Origin: Mariniphaga sp041687215
GTDB lineage: Bacteria > Bacteroidota > Bacteroidia > Bacteroidales > Prolixibacteraceae
Direction of reading: 5' to 3'
NCBI RefSeq assembly: GCF_041687215.1
Contig: NZ_JAWLCI010000011.1
Span: forward strand, 1-64,000
DNA length: 64,000 nt
A program made the position numbers and the translations under genes. The notes beneath the pieces were generated by a model. The model did not search any database. It saw only the letters and a program-made list of their open reading frames with translations, and was not told the DNA's origin. Position 1 is the stretch's first letter, and each line of letters starts with the position of its first letter. This document shows positions 34,519 to 44,251 of the stretch, one piece after another.

Positions 34519-37500
34519 TCATCTGGCTACAAGTAATTTTCCTGCATTTGAAGTAATTATACCGTCAGAATTCTGGGCAGTTACCCGGAATATATAAATG
34601 CCGCTTCGCATTTGTATTTTTGTTTCATTTAAATCCCACCTGACCGGATTGCTGACTGTACCGTTGGAACCCACCTGTGTTGTAAAATAGTCGATACGGC
34701 TGCCGTTTTGGTCGAATATTTCAAAAATAACTTCGAAAGTGGCATCAGCCTGGTTGTGATCGAAAGTAAAAAAGGTATAATCAGAAACCGGGTTGGGATA
34801 ATTAGCCACATTAGATATTTCAAATTCTCCGGTTACTTCAAATTCAATTTCAACTTCGGTTGAATTATTGGCAACATCCCATGCTTTTAATTTTAAACTG
34901 TTTTTTCCTACCGGAATATCTTTCATCGGAAAACTTAAGGTTCCGCTGGTGAAATCTCCGGCATTTGCCTGATAGTAATTATTAAGGACCATTACCTTGG
35001 AATAATCGTTATTCAGAACTGCCGTAATATCGTGTCCAATTCCTGAACCGGCAGTATTTATACCGTTTTCGTCGGATAAATAAGCCAGAAGTGTGGGGTT
35101 TTTACTTACTTTATCACCAGGAATGAAATCAGGTGAATCGAGAAAAAGTTCAATTTCCGGGCCTTCGTTATCTGTAATTTCAGAACCCGGGCCTCCAATC
35201 ATAAGATTGTCAAAAACTCCGTGGGCATCAACTTCTTCATTTTGTGCATAATAAATTATTTTGCCTTTTCCCAGGCTGTATGAAATGTCTTTTGGAATGA
35301 CAAAACTAAAAGAGAAATCACCATTTGTTACCTCGGCAAGTCCTTTGTAAATAATATTTTCCTGAACTTTAAAATTCATGGGCCTTTCGCCGGCATTTCC
35401 CATGGTGCTCATCATTACAGCTTTATCGTAAACCGTTGGAATGATATCACCCGAAAAATTATTGAGTTTATTTCCCGATTCGTCTCCCACATATCCGGTA
35501 ACAGTAACAGCCTGCATAGCACCAACTGTGTCAGCCGATTGCGTGGCATCGTGCCCGTTAATTGTGGTGGTGAAAACCCGGTGCCGCGGATAAGATAGTT
35601 TCAGCGCCGGATCGGCTAAAAGACTAAAATTTCTTTTATTGGTGGTATTTATGGTGTTTATTTTTGCCAACCGCATAATGTCTCCCATTCGGTAATGTTC
35701 GCCACTTTCATTTTTTTCAAAAACAAAATTGTAGAAGCTACGACTCAGTAAATAATTTGAATAGGCAAAAACAAGGCGGGTTGTTGAAAAAAGGCCGATT
35801 CCTCCTCCATTGGAGTTAAAAAGAACATATTCTCCAGCCGAAGTGTCATCTGCATCGAACCGGCTGAATTCACAGGTTGCCGTTACAAAAATAAAAAGCC
35901 GTTTACTATTCGACCAGGAATTAATGTGGCTGATATCCAGCACTTTTTCATCGGCAAGGAATCGTTCGTTTGCATGTCCCACGTAATTCAGAACAAGAAC
36001 GCCATCTTTTACCCGCTGGTTGATTGCTCCGGTAACTTCAGGATAACTTTCACCTCCCGGACCGGTAATTTGCTGATAAGCATCGAAATATATTTTATCG
36101 GTTATAAATTCGCCGTGGTTTTCGTTGAGGTAGTTTGCAAGTTTTTCGGAATCAGACATGTGCAAGTTCCCGTCTTCATCGTCGGCAATAAAACTTACCA
36201 TGTTTCGCCAGTTGCCCAACGCCTGCTGATTGTGGTAATCGTTCACCTTTTTAATGGCTATTTCAGCCTCAAAGGTAGTTGACGCCGGAATTCGTCCTAT
36301 TCCCAAATCAATGGCGCCACTGTAAACACTTTCACCGGCATCAAGCATAACAAAGTAATCGTCAGTAACGAATGAATAAACGGGATTCAGGGAATTTTCT
36401 GACTGAAATGTAGGAATGAAAGCGGTACTTCCTTCAAGTATTCCTTTATTGTCATAACTTCCGTCGCCAAACAAAAGTACATACTTTAATCCATCGTTTC
36501 GGTCGTAAAACATTTTAATAAAATTGCGAATCCCGGTGGCATCCTTGTTCCCCGAACTGAACTCGTTATAAATTTTGTCGGATGCCACAACTTCAACCTT
36601 CATATTGTCTTGTGTACGATGAAAATCAGCCAGTTGATTGGCCTGTGTTAAAAATATTGGGTGCGAAATGATTAGAAACTCGGGAGTGCTAATTCCATGG
36701 AGATTTTGATTCTCCACCCCGCCAACCAATTCAGGTTCCGGAAAATTTCCATTCGGGCTAAATGCCACATATTCTTTTAATGAATCAGCCGGTCTTTTTC
36801 CTGTTGCTTTATTGTTGTTAATTTGTGTTGGAATTTCCTGAACATTAAAAGCATCGGTAACATCCCAAACTTTGAGGTCTGATGTCCCGGTCTCTATTGC
36901 AAATTCCAGGATGTTATTTTGCCCTACCGATTTTTTATCGCGGAAAAACAACAATTCGTTGTTCGTTTTGAGTTTTCTGATGTAATTGATTTCAATAAAA
37001 TCGAGCCAGGCTTCCGGACTTGAGCCACTTCCGAAAAACTGTACTTTTAAATCGAGATTTTCAGCTTGCGCAGGAAAGGTAAATCGTTCTGAACGTCCGT
37101 CTGCAAACAAACTTGCATTATCGGCTGTGTTCACTTGCGAAAAATTAATTTTTCCGAGGTTGGTCTGGTTGGCACTCACTGGCATTTCAGAGCTGGAAGA
37201 TGATCGTGCTGCTGCATTTACCCTGATATAAATATCTGAAGCGTTTTCAATGTCTTGAAGTTCAAAACTGTAATCTTTATTTGTACCGTTTATAAATTTA
37301 TCGCTGAACCATTGCTTTCCTGAATGAATCAGATTAATTTTTTCAGTTTTATAAATTTGAAATGCATTAAAAGAGGAAATTGAATGAGTTGGTGAATCTT
37401 CAATAACAGGCAAAACCTGAATATTTTTTTGCGAACCTCCGTTTTCGCTTAAAAAGAAATGACCCTTTTGGGTATAGGAATTTAACCTGTGATCGAAAAA

Positions 37501-38244
37501 ATCTCCTGTTGATGAAGGATTCCACTCCACAGTTCCGGGAGCATAAAAAAACAGGCAGTCGGCTCCATTGTTTTTTCCGTGCCAAACTGCAACCTGTGGC
37601 AAATCGTCATAATCAATTTTACCTGGATCTTCAGAAAGAATTATTCCTCCTGCACCAAATACCTTAACCTGCGAGGGATTTGTAAATCCGTATTCCGTAA
37701 GTTTAGAATATGGAATTTTGTAAATCCCTTTTTCCGAAATTCTGATTTTAACCCACTTGCCCTCCTTTAAAACCGATTCATTTTTCCATTCATGGGAATT
37801 AATTTGTGCCGATTTTAATTGCTGAGGGATTTGTTTTAATGCAAACTGGTTCAGTTTTAAGATTTTTTCTCCTTTGCGAATAATGGCAGGAATTTGAATT
37901 TCAATTTTTTTGTTTTCTCCCGATTTCAGCCGGTTTTGTTTAATTTGAAATTCCTCTGGAATTTCGTGAAAATGTGAATTCAATTGGTGCGATTCGATTT
38001 CTTCATATTGCGGATTTTCCAGAACGAATTGAAAATTCTGTTCATGGTTTTCAACTGGAAATGATTTAAAAAAAATGGGTACCTGCGAACCGGGAAACGC
38101 ATACCCTGCATCAGGAAATGTCTGCCCCAGTTTGTTTTCAACAGCATCAGAAATTTCCCATTCGAGGGTGATTATTTCCCTACGGATATCGGTAGGAGTA
38201 AAACCGGTAAATAAAATCAGCAGCAGAATGATATATTTATTCAT
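34519..38244 (-). CDS. porU: T9SS C-terminal signal peptidase/sortase PorU
   Basis: A 1241-residue gingipain-type (C25) cysteine peptidase that removes the C-terminal sorting domain of T9SS cargo at the cell surface and links it to lipopolysaccharide. A signal peptide (NKYIILLLILFTG) is followed by N-terminal beta domains, the caspase-like catalytic domain with H757 in NYVGHANERF and C791 in FVTATCEFSRFD, and its own C-terminal sorting-type domain (about 1155-1241, NYPNPVSDYTFF). The catalytic dyad is intact. It lies next to porV and divergent from gldJ, the arrangement known from Flavobacterium. Length is within the family range. Confidence 0.95.
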   Translation of the reverse strand: MNKYIILLLILFTGFTPTDIRREIITLEWEISDAVENKLGQTFPDAGYAFPGSQVPIFFKSFPVENHEQNFQFVLENPQYEEIESHQLNSHFHEIPEEFQIKQNRLKSGENKKIEIQIPAIIRKGEKILKLNQFALKQIPQQLKSAQINSHEWKNESVLKEGKWVKIRISEKGIYKIPYSKLTEYGFTNPSQVKVFGAGGIILSEDPGKIDYDDLPQVAVWHGKNNGADCLFFYAPGTVEWNPSSTGDFFDHRLNSYTQKGHFFLSENGGSQKNIQVLPVIEDSPTHSISSFNAFQIYKTEKINLIHSGKQWFSDKFINGTNKDYSFELQDIENASDIYIRVNAAARSSSSSEMPVSANQTNLGKINFSQVNTADNASLFADGRSERFTFPAQAENLDLKVQFFGSGSSPEAWLDFIEINYIRKLKTNNELLFFRDKKSVGQNNILEFAIETGTSDLKVWDVTDAFNVQEIPTQINNNKATGKRPADSLKEYVAFSPNGNFPEPELVGGVENQNLHGISTPEFLIISHPIFLTQANQLADFHRTQDNMKVEVVASDKIYNEFSSGNKDATGIRNFIKMFYDRNDGLKYVLLFGDGSYDNKGILEGSTAFIPTFQSENSLNPVYSFVTDDYFVMLDAGESVYSGAIDLGIGRIPASTTFEAEIAIKKVNDYHNQQALGNWRNMVSFIADDEDGNLHMSDSEKLANYLNENHGEFITDKIYFDAYQQITGPGGESYPEVTGAINQRVKDGVLVLNYVGHANERFLADEKVLDISHINSWSNSKRLFIFVTATCEFSRFDADDTSAGEYVLFNSNGGGIGLFSTTRLVFAYSNYLLSRSFYNFVFEKNESGEHYRMGDIMRLAKINTINTTNKRNFSLLADPALKLSYPRHRVFTTTINGHDATQSADTVGAMQAVTVTGYVGDESGNKLNNFSGDIIPTVYDKAVMMSTMGNAGERPMNFKVQENIIYKGLAEVTNGDFSFSFVIPKDISYSLGKGKIIYYAQNEEVDAHGVFDNLMIGGPGSEITDNEGPEIELFLDSPDFIPGDKVSKNPTLLAYLSDENGINTAGSGIGHDITAVLNNDYSKVMVLNNYYQANAGDFTSGTLSFPMKDIPVGKNSLKLKAWDVANNSTEVEIEFEVTGEFEISNVANYPNPVSDYTFFTFDHNQADATFEVIFEIFDQNGSRIDYFTTQVGSNGTVSNPVRWDLNETKIQMRSGIYIFRVTAQNSDGIITSNAGKLLVAR

Positions 38245-38443
38245 TACGAATCAACACTATTAAACAACTTTAAAACGCCTTCCGAAAATAATTATTGCAG
38301 GTGCAATCATTTACAATAAAACAATTATTTTTGTCAAATAACAGGCAAATATAACCACAAGGTTTATAAAACGTGAAAAATTATAATATTGCAAAACAAT
38401 AAGAATTCAACAAATCAGTTATATTTGTGACAATTGGAAAAAA

Positions 38444-39904
38444 ATGAAAAACACTAATTTGATGAAGCTAAGGACGTTATTGTTACTGTTTTTAGCCGCC
38501 TTTGTGTCAGGATGTGGACTTTTTGGAGGTGGCGGAAGTGGTGAATCTTCGCGTACTACCGGATGGGAATATAATGCCGAGGAAACGGGAAATATCCCTC
38601 ATATATCTGGTTATGAACAAGAACCAGGGCCAGGGCTCGTTTTTATTCAGGGTGGTACTTTTACTATGGGCCGTGTTGAAGAAGATGTGTTGTACAAATG
38701 GGACAACCATCCGCGCAGGGTTACTGTTGCCTCATTTTATATGGACGAAACTGAAGTTTCAAACCAGGACTACCGTGAATATATTCACTGGTTGGGCAGA
38801 GTTTACCCCGGCGACAGGCAAAAACTGAATGCAGCACTTCCCGATACTACTTTGTGGAGAAGTGAACTTGCATACAACGAACCTTATGTCAATAACTACT
38901 TCAGGCACCCGGCTTATACCGATTATCCTGTTGTTGGTGTTACATGGGAACAGGCCGAAGCCTATTGCGATTGGAGGACTGACAGGGTAAATGAACAAAT
39001 TCTGGTTTCACGAGGAATTCTTCAGCACGACAATGCTCAGTCTGGTGAAAATGTTTTTACCACAGACACATATTTGACCGGATTATATGATGGAACTGCA
39101 GGAGAAGATCCTCAGGAAAATCCTGACGGTACTTCACGCAGGGTTAGATGGGAAGACGGACTGATGCTTCCAAATTACCGCCTGCCCACCGAAGCAGAAT
39201 GGGAATACGCAGCTTACGGACTAATTGGTAATACCGACGGAGAACTCCTCACCGATCGCAGAATTTACCCATGGAACGGAGCTTATCTCAGAGAGGATAG
39301 CCGCAAAGAAAAAGGTCGTTTGAAAGCCAACTTTGTAAGAGGCCGTGGTGACATGATGGGGATGGCTGGCGCTTTGAACGATAACGCCGACGTAACCGCT
39401 CCGGTATTTTCCTACGATCCGAACGATTATGGATTATATTGTATGGCAGGTAATGTTAACGAATGGGTGGCTGATGTTTATCGTCCGCTCTCATTTCTTG
39501 ATGTGGAAGAATTCCAGCCTTTCAGAGGTAATGTGGTAACAGAATACCGCCGTGGACCTGATGGAGGATATGTTCGGGATCAGTACGGAGAACTGGTGCG
39601 GGACACTATTGCCGATTACCGAAATTATCTCGATGGAAGTGCCAATTCTCAATTAATTGAAACCGGAGACTGGAATGAAGTGGAAGGAAGATCTACTGAT
39701 GATATGTACATTCAGGATGACAGACCTGGTTATTTTTCCTCCTTAATTAGCGACGAAGTTAGGGTTTACAAAGGAGGTTCATGGAGAGACCGTCCATACT
39801 GGCTTGTTCCCGGAACCAGAAGATATCTTGAACAATCCAAAGCTCAGAACGATTTAGGATTCCGTTGTGCCATGACTCGCGTTGGAAGTCCTGAAGGATT
39901 TTAA
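38444..39904 (+). CDS. gldJ: T9SS/gliding-associated lipoprotein GldJ
   Basis: A 486-residue lipoprotein (lipobox VSGC, C24 when started at 38444; 38462 is an alternative start). The mature protein is a formylglycine-generating-enzyme-like (SUMF/FGE) domain: GLVFIQGGTFTMGR, WEQAEAYCDWRTD, LPTEAEWEYAAYG, GNVNEWVADVY, and KGGSWRDRPYWL. Such domains in the T9SS lack catalysis and act structurally. The relative GldK/PorK has the same fold, but synteny with porU/porV on one side and murF on the other points to GldJ. A perfect -7 box TATATTTG lies at 38420-38427. Confidence 0.9.
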   Translation: MKNTNLMKLRTLLLLFLAAFVSGCGLFGGGGSGESSRTTGWEYNAEETGNIPHISGYEQEPGPGLVFIQGGTFTMGRVEEDVLYKWDNHPRRVTVASFYMDETEVSNQDYREYIHWLGRVYPGDRQKLNAALPDTTLWRSELAYNEPYVNNYFRHPAYTDYPVVGVTWEQAEAYCDWRTDRVNEQILVSRGILQHDNAQSGENVFTTDTYLTGLYDGTAGEDPQENPDGTSRRVRWEDGLMLPNYRLPTEAEWEYAAYGLIGNTDGELLTDRRIYPWNGAYLREDSRKEKGRLKANFVRGRGDMMGMAGALNDNADVTAPVFSYDPNDYGLYCMAGNVNEWVADVYRPLSFLDVEEFQPFRGNVVTEYRRGPDGGYVRDQYGELVRDTIADYRNYLDGSANSQLIETGDWNEVEGRSTDDMYIQDDRPGYFSSLISDEVRVYKGGSWRDRPYWLVPGTRRYLEQSKAQNDLGFRCAMTRVGSPEGF

Positions 39905-39925
39905 TATGAATTGAATGTTTAACTG

Positions 39926-39958
39926 AACCTCATTTGCCTCGGGTAAATGAGGTTTTTT
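39926..39958 (+). terminator. Rho-independent terminator after gldJ
   Basis: AACCTCATTT and AAATGAGGTT pair perfectly over 10 bp around a 9-nt loop, followed by a T-run, just before the murF start. Confidence 0.85.
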
Positions 39959-39968
39959 ATTTTAGACT

Positions 39969-41258
39969 ATGACTATTGACCAAATCTATAAACTTTTCGA
40001 AGCACACCCGAACGTAATTACCAACAGCAGGAAAATTGAAAAAGGTTGTCTGTTTTTTGCTTTGAAAGGTGAAAATTTCAACGGAAACAAATTTGCCCAT
40101 GATGCACTGAATAAGGGAGCTGCTTTTGCTTTTGTAGATGAACAGGAATACCATAATTCAGAAAAAACAATTTTGGTAGAAAATGTTCTTCAAACTTTGC
40201 AGGAATTAGCACTATTTCACCGGAGAAAACTGGGAATACCAATTCTCGGTATTACGGGTTCAAACGGAAAAACAACTACAAAAGAACTTATCTCAACCGT
40301 TTTAAGTGAAAAATACCAGGTGGCATTTACACAGGGAAATCTGAATAATCACATCGGCGTACCACTAACACTCCTTACTATGAATAAAAGTACTGAAATA
40401 GGAGTTGTGGAAATGGGTGCGAATCACCCGTTTGAAATTGGCGAGCTTTGCGCCATTGCTGACCCTGATTTAGGTATAATTACGAATATTGGCCGGGCCC
40501 ACCTCGAGGGATTTGGTTCATTTGAAACAATAAAAAAAACAAAAGCCGAATTATATGAGCATTTGAAAAGAAAAGGCGGCACTATTTTTTATAATAACGA
40601 TAATATTATATTACAAGAATTGATTGGTGATTATTCCCGGACAGTAAGTTTTGGAAAAACAAGTGCCGATTTTACCGGAGAACCGGTTTCTTCACCTCCC
40701 TATCTTCATGCCAAATTGAATTTTCCCAAAGGTGCCATTTATTTGAATACTCAACTAACCGGGCATTACAATTTCGAAAATTTGATGGCCGCAGCCTGCA
40801 TTGGGAATTATTTTCAGGTTGACCCGCTAAAAATTCAGTCAGCAATAAAAAACTACCGACCTAAAAATAATCGGTCACAACTTATTGAAAAAAGCGGGCT
40901 GCAAATAATAATGGATGCATACAATGCCAATCCTACCAGCATGCAGGCATCCATCGAAAGTTTTGTATCTGCCTTTCAGCAACCCCGGTTTCTGATTATG
41001 GGTGATATGCTTGAACTGGGCGACCAGGCATTAAAAGAGCATATTTCCATTTTGGAACAAACAAAAAAACACCCCTTTGAAGCGGTGTTTCTTGTTGGGC
41101 CGGTTTTTAAGGAAGCAGCCCAAAGTTCTTCGTATTATACTTTTCCTGATGTATCCGCGCTTTGCAATTATTTTGCTCAGAATCCTGTTAAAAAAGGATC
41201 TGTTCTAATAAAAGGCTCCCGCGGAATTCACCTCGAAAAAGTGCTCGATTTTCTTTAG
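39969..41258 (+). CDS. murF: UDP-N-acetylmuramoyl-tripeptide--D-alanyl-D-alanine ligase
   Basis: Last cytoplasmic step in building the UDP-MurNAc-pentapeptide, ATP-dependent, 429 residues. The N-terminal UDP-binding domain is followed by the P-loop GITGSNGKTTTKELI (about 94-108), the central domain with VEMGANHPFEIGEL and TNIGRAHLEGFGS, and the C-terminal domain with MDAYNANPTSM and MGDMLELG. All Mur-ligase motifs are present. It follows the gldJ terminator and overlaps the convergent trxA gene by 4 bp. Confidence 0.95.
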   Translation: MTIDQIYKLFEAHPNVITNSRKIEKGCLFFALKGENFNGNKFAHDALNKGAAFAFVDEQEYHNSEKTILVENVLQTLQELALFHRRKLGIPILGITGSNGKTTTKELISTVLSEKYQVAFTQGNLNNHIGVPLTLLTMNKSTEIGVVEMGANHPFEIGELCAIADPDLGIITNIGRAHLEGFGSFETIKKTKAELYEHLKRKGGTIFYNNDNIILQELIGDYSRTVSFGKTSADFTGEPVSSPPYLHAKLNFPKGAIYLNTQLTGHYNFENLMAAACIGNYFQVDPLKIQSAIKNYRPKNNRSQLIEKSGLQIIMDAYNANPTSMQASIESFVSAFQQPRFLIMGDMLELGDQALKEHISILEQTKKHPFEAVFLVGPVFKEAAQSSSYYTFPDVSALCNYFAQNPVKKGSVLIKGSRGIHLEKVLDFL

Positions 41259-41626
41259 TTTACTGAAGATTTTTCAACTTTCAGCACATCTGAAATAGCC
41301 TGTTCGAAAGTGGCTTTAGGAAGCGCTCCCATGGCCATTTGTGGTTGACCGTCAACCGGAACAAACAGTAATGAAGGGATACTCTGAATACCAAACATGC
41401 CTGCCAATTCCTGTTCCTGTTCTGTGTCAACTTTATAAATTACAAGCTTGTCGCCATACTCTTTCTGCAGTTCTTCCAAAACGGGGGCAACCATTTTGCA
41501 TGGACCGCACCAGTCAGCATAAAAATCTATCATACAAGGTACTGAACCTTCGTATTTCCAATCTTTGTTCACTTCAAAGTTAAATACTTTTTCTTTGAAT
41601 GTCTCTTTTGTTAAGTGTTCCAACAT
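41255..41626 (-). CDS. trxA: Thioredoxin
   Basis: A 123-residue thioredoxin with the classical active site ADWCGPCKM and the cis-proline loop FGIQSIPSLLFV. An N-terminal extension of about 20 residues (LTKETFKEKVFNFEVNKDW) precedes the core fold. No signal peptide, so cytoplasmic. A perfect -7 box TATCTTTG lies upstream on its strand (41685-41678), with no clear -33 box. Its 3' end overlaps murF by 4 bp. Confidence 0.93.
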   Translation of the reverse strand: MLEHLTKETFKEKVFNFEVNKDWKYEGSVPCMIDFYADWCGPCKMVAPVLEELQKEYGDKLVIYKVDTEQEQELAGMFGIQSIPSLLFVPVDGQPQMAMGALPKATFEQAISDVLKVEKSSVN

Positions 41627-41804
41627 ATTTATTAAATTTAAAGATTTACATATCTAAATTTGTCGATATCCAAAATACAAAGATAATACCATTTTATCTG
41701 AATGAAAAATAGAACTGGGTTTCCCTCAAATAATTGTAATTTTGTCACGATTTTTTCCCGGACTGTCAGGAAATTTTTTTTTTGAATACTTTTTTGTCAG
41801 AAAA

Positions 41805-43214
41805 ATGAAGCATAAACTAAAAGATAAAATATTTGAATATATAGCTAATGGTGCTGAACAAATAGGCCAGGAAACCTATGTGATAGGAGGTTACGTGCGG
41901 GATTTGTTCCTGAACAGGCGTTCCAAGGACATTGATATTGTAACTTTGGGTAGTGGTATTGAACTGGCTGAACATATTGCCCGAAATTTAAAACCAAGAC
42001 CTAATGTTACTGTTTTTAAGAATTTCGGTACAGCTCAATTAAAATACCGCAATTTCGAAATTGAGTTTGTTGGAGCCCGCAAGGAATCTTACCGCAGCGA
42101 TTCACGAAAACCAATTGTGGAAAATGGTACGCTTGAAGATGATCAAAACCGCCGTGATTTTACCATTAATGCGTTGGCTCTAAGTTTAAACAAAGAAAAT
42201 TTTGGGGAACTTTCAGATCCATTTAACGGGTTGAAAGACATGGAAGAAAAAATTATCCGGACTCCGCTCGATCCCAATATTACATTTTCGGATGATCCGT
42301 TGCGAATGATGCGTGCCATCAGATTCTCTACCCAACTGGATTTTGAAATTGAAGCAACTACACTGCAGGCCATTGCAGCAAACCGTGATCGAATAAAAAT
42401 CGTTTCATCTGAGCGGATTGCTGATGAGCTGAATAAAATTATGATGGCAAAAAAACCCTCTGTTGGGTTTAAATTACTGGACGAGACTGGATTGTTAAAC
42501 ATTATTTTCCCCGAATTACAACAGATGAAGGGAGTTGATATAGTAAAAGGAACCGGACATAAGGATAATTTTTACCATACACTTGAAGTGCTCGATCGCA
42601 TTGTTCCGCATACTGATAATCTTTGGTTACGGTGGTCGGCATTGTTGCACGACATTGCCAAACCAGCTACCAAAAAATTTATAGAAGGGCAGGGCTGGAC
42701 TTTTCATGCCCATAATTTTGTAGGAGTTAAAATGATTCCCAAAATTTTCCGCAGATTAAAACTTCCACTCAACGAGAAAATGAAGTATGTTCAGAAAATG
42801 GTAAAGTTACACATGCGACCCATTGTTCTCTCAGAAGAGGAAGTATCTGATTCTGCTGTTCGGCGTTTGCTTTTTGAAGCCGGCGATGATATTGACGATC
42901 TGATGACTTTATGCGAAGCTGATATCACCTCCAAAAATCCGGAGAAGGTAAAGCGTTACATGAAAAATTTTAAAATTGTGCGCCGGAAGCTCAGAGAGAT
43001 TGAGGAAAAGGACGCCATTCGAAATTTTCAGCCTCCCATTTCGGGTGAGTTAATTATGGAAAAATTTGGCCTGTCGCCCAGTCGCGAAGTTGGTCTGATT
43101 AAAGATGCGATTAAAGAGGCCATCCTCGATGGGGAGATAAGGAATAACTATGACGAAGCATTTGCTTTTATGCTGAAAAAGGCTGAGGAACTGGGTTTGA
43201 CACCCGTATATTAA
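41805..43214 (+). CDS. tRNA nucleotidyltransferase (CCA-adding) with HD domain
   Basis: A 469-residue class II nucleotidyltransferase. The head domain carries YVIGGYVRDLFLNR and the catalytic carboxylates in KDIDIVTLG; the neck has FTINALALSL and DDPLRMMRAIRFSTQL; the C-terminal part has an HD phosphohydrolase motif WSALLHDIAKPAT and a later HNFVG histidine. It would add CCA to tRNA 3' ends; poly(A) polymerase or a split CC/A activity cannot be excluded from sequence. ATG at 41805 chosen over a longer frame with low-complexity residues. Its 3' end overlaps the convergent exonuclease-like gene by 4 bp. Confidence 0.9.
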   Translation: MKHKLKDKIFEYIANGAEQIGQETYVIGGYVRDLFLNRRSKDIDIVTLGSGIELAEHIARNLKPRPNVTVFKNFGTAQLKYRNFEIEFVGARKESYRSDSRKPIVENGTLEDDQNRRDFTINALALSLNKENFGELSDPFNGLKDMEEKIIRTPLDPNITFSDDPLRMMRAIRFSTQLDFEIEATTLQAIAANRDRIKIVSSERIADELNKIMMAKKPSVGFKLLDETGLLNIIFPELQQMKGVDIVKGTGHKDNFYHTLEVLDRIVPHTDNLWLRWSALLHDIAKPATKKFIEGQGWTFHAHNFVGVKMIPKIFRRLKLPLNEKMKYVQKMVKLHMRPIVLSEEEVSDSAVRRLLFEAGDDIDDLMTLCEADITSKNPEKVKRYMKNFKIVRRKLREIEEKDAIRNFQPPISGELIMEKFGLSPSREVGLIKDAIKEAILDGEIRNNYDEAFAFMLKKAEELGLTPVY

Positions 43215-44251
43215 GGATTGTTTTGCAATTTTAACAAAACTGGCAAATGGTCGCTAAATCCTCCATTGTAACGAAATCCAATGTATGTTCGGTTTGTTTT
43301 TATTCCGCCATATCGTTCATCTTTTTCCAGGAGAAAAGGTAATTGAACGATTTTTGCCCACTCCGGCCGGGTAAACATATTATTTTCGCTTTTCAGTAAA
43401 TTTCCTGAAACCATTATCTGGTCAAAAACAGACCATTGCGACTGGTATTTCAAAGTCCCCGGTTCCTGATTCATCCACGAATAGGAAAGATTGTAAATTT
43501 GGGTTTCATTATAATCAAGGTTTTTCTCTGAATATTCTTCGGCACCCAGATGAATAGAAACGCTTTCATCAGAAGGCTGGTCGTTAAAATCGCCAACAAT
43601 TACAATGTTGGGTTTTTTGTGCTTTTTTTGCAGAATTTCAAATTCAGATCGTAAAATATGTGCTGCAAGATTTCTATGTAACTGACTTTCAAGCAGCCCC
43701 GAATACCTCGAAGGCCAGTGATTGACGAAAATATGCAAGGTATCAGTTTTGTTTACAATACCTGAAACATACAAAATTTCCCTTGAATTCAACACCGAAT
43801 CATTGTCAAGCTGCAATGGTATATATTTGTACTCCAGTGGATAGAATTCATTTTCATTATATAAAAGCCCAACATCAATTCCCCTAAAATCTAGCGATTC
43901 TTTGTGAATGATTTTATAGGGAAAAGATTTTAATGGTGTTTCGCTGATTAACTTTTCCAGCACAAAGCGGTTTTCAATCTCGCAAAGTGCCACAAGTTTA
44001 GGCGGATTCCATCCTGATGAGCTTAATATTACTTTTGAAATATTCTGAAGTTTCTTGTTAAATCTATTGAATGTCCATCGCCGGTCTCCGTTCGGAGTAA
44101 ATTCATCATCATTTGTTTCGGGATTATCTTTTAAATCGAAAAGATTTTCAACATTGTAAAAGAGAATAGTTGTTTCGTTTGAATGTTGTTGCGGAAAAGT
44201 TTTGCCAGCGAAAAGAATAAACAGGCAAAACAGGAAAACTTTATTTTTCAT
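43211..44251 (-). CDS. Secreted endonuclease/exonuclease/phosphatase family protein
   Basis: A 346-residue secreted EEP-fold enzyme. A signal peptide (KNKVFLFCLFILFAGKTFPQ) precedes the domain with LFYNVENLFD, LVALCEIEN, FVNHWPSR and IVVGDFNDQPSDESV, ending with SDHLPVLLKL; these are the metal-binding and catalytic motifs of the DNase I/sphingomyelinase superfamily. The substrate (nucleic acid, phospholipid or phosphoester) is not determined by sequence. The ATG at 44251 lies inside the 3' end of the upstream lipoprotein gene (11-bp overlap), so translation is likely coupled. Confidence 0.88.
   Translation of the reverse strand: MKNKVFLFCLFILFAGKTFPQQHSNETTILFYNVENLFDLKDNPETNDDEFTPNGDRRWTFNRFNKKLQNISKVILSSSGWNPPKLVALCEIENRFVLEKLISETPLKSFPYKIIHKESLDFRGIDVGLLYNENEFYPLEYKYIPLQLDNDSVLNSREILYVSGIVNKTDTLHIFVNHWPSRYSGLLESQLHRNLAAHILRSEFEILQKKHKKPNIVIVGDFNDQPSDESVSIHLGAEEYSEKNLDYNETQIYNLSYSWMNQEPGTLKYQSQWSVFDQIMVSGNLLKSENNMFTRPEWAKIVQLPFLLEKDERYGGIKTNRTYIGFRYNGGFSDHLPVLLKLQNNP

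Noticed and set aside
38444..39904. GldK/PorK instead of GldJ
   Set aside because: Same fold, but no PorL/PorM/PorN genes follow, while porU/porV and murF flank it as in gldJ loci.
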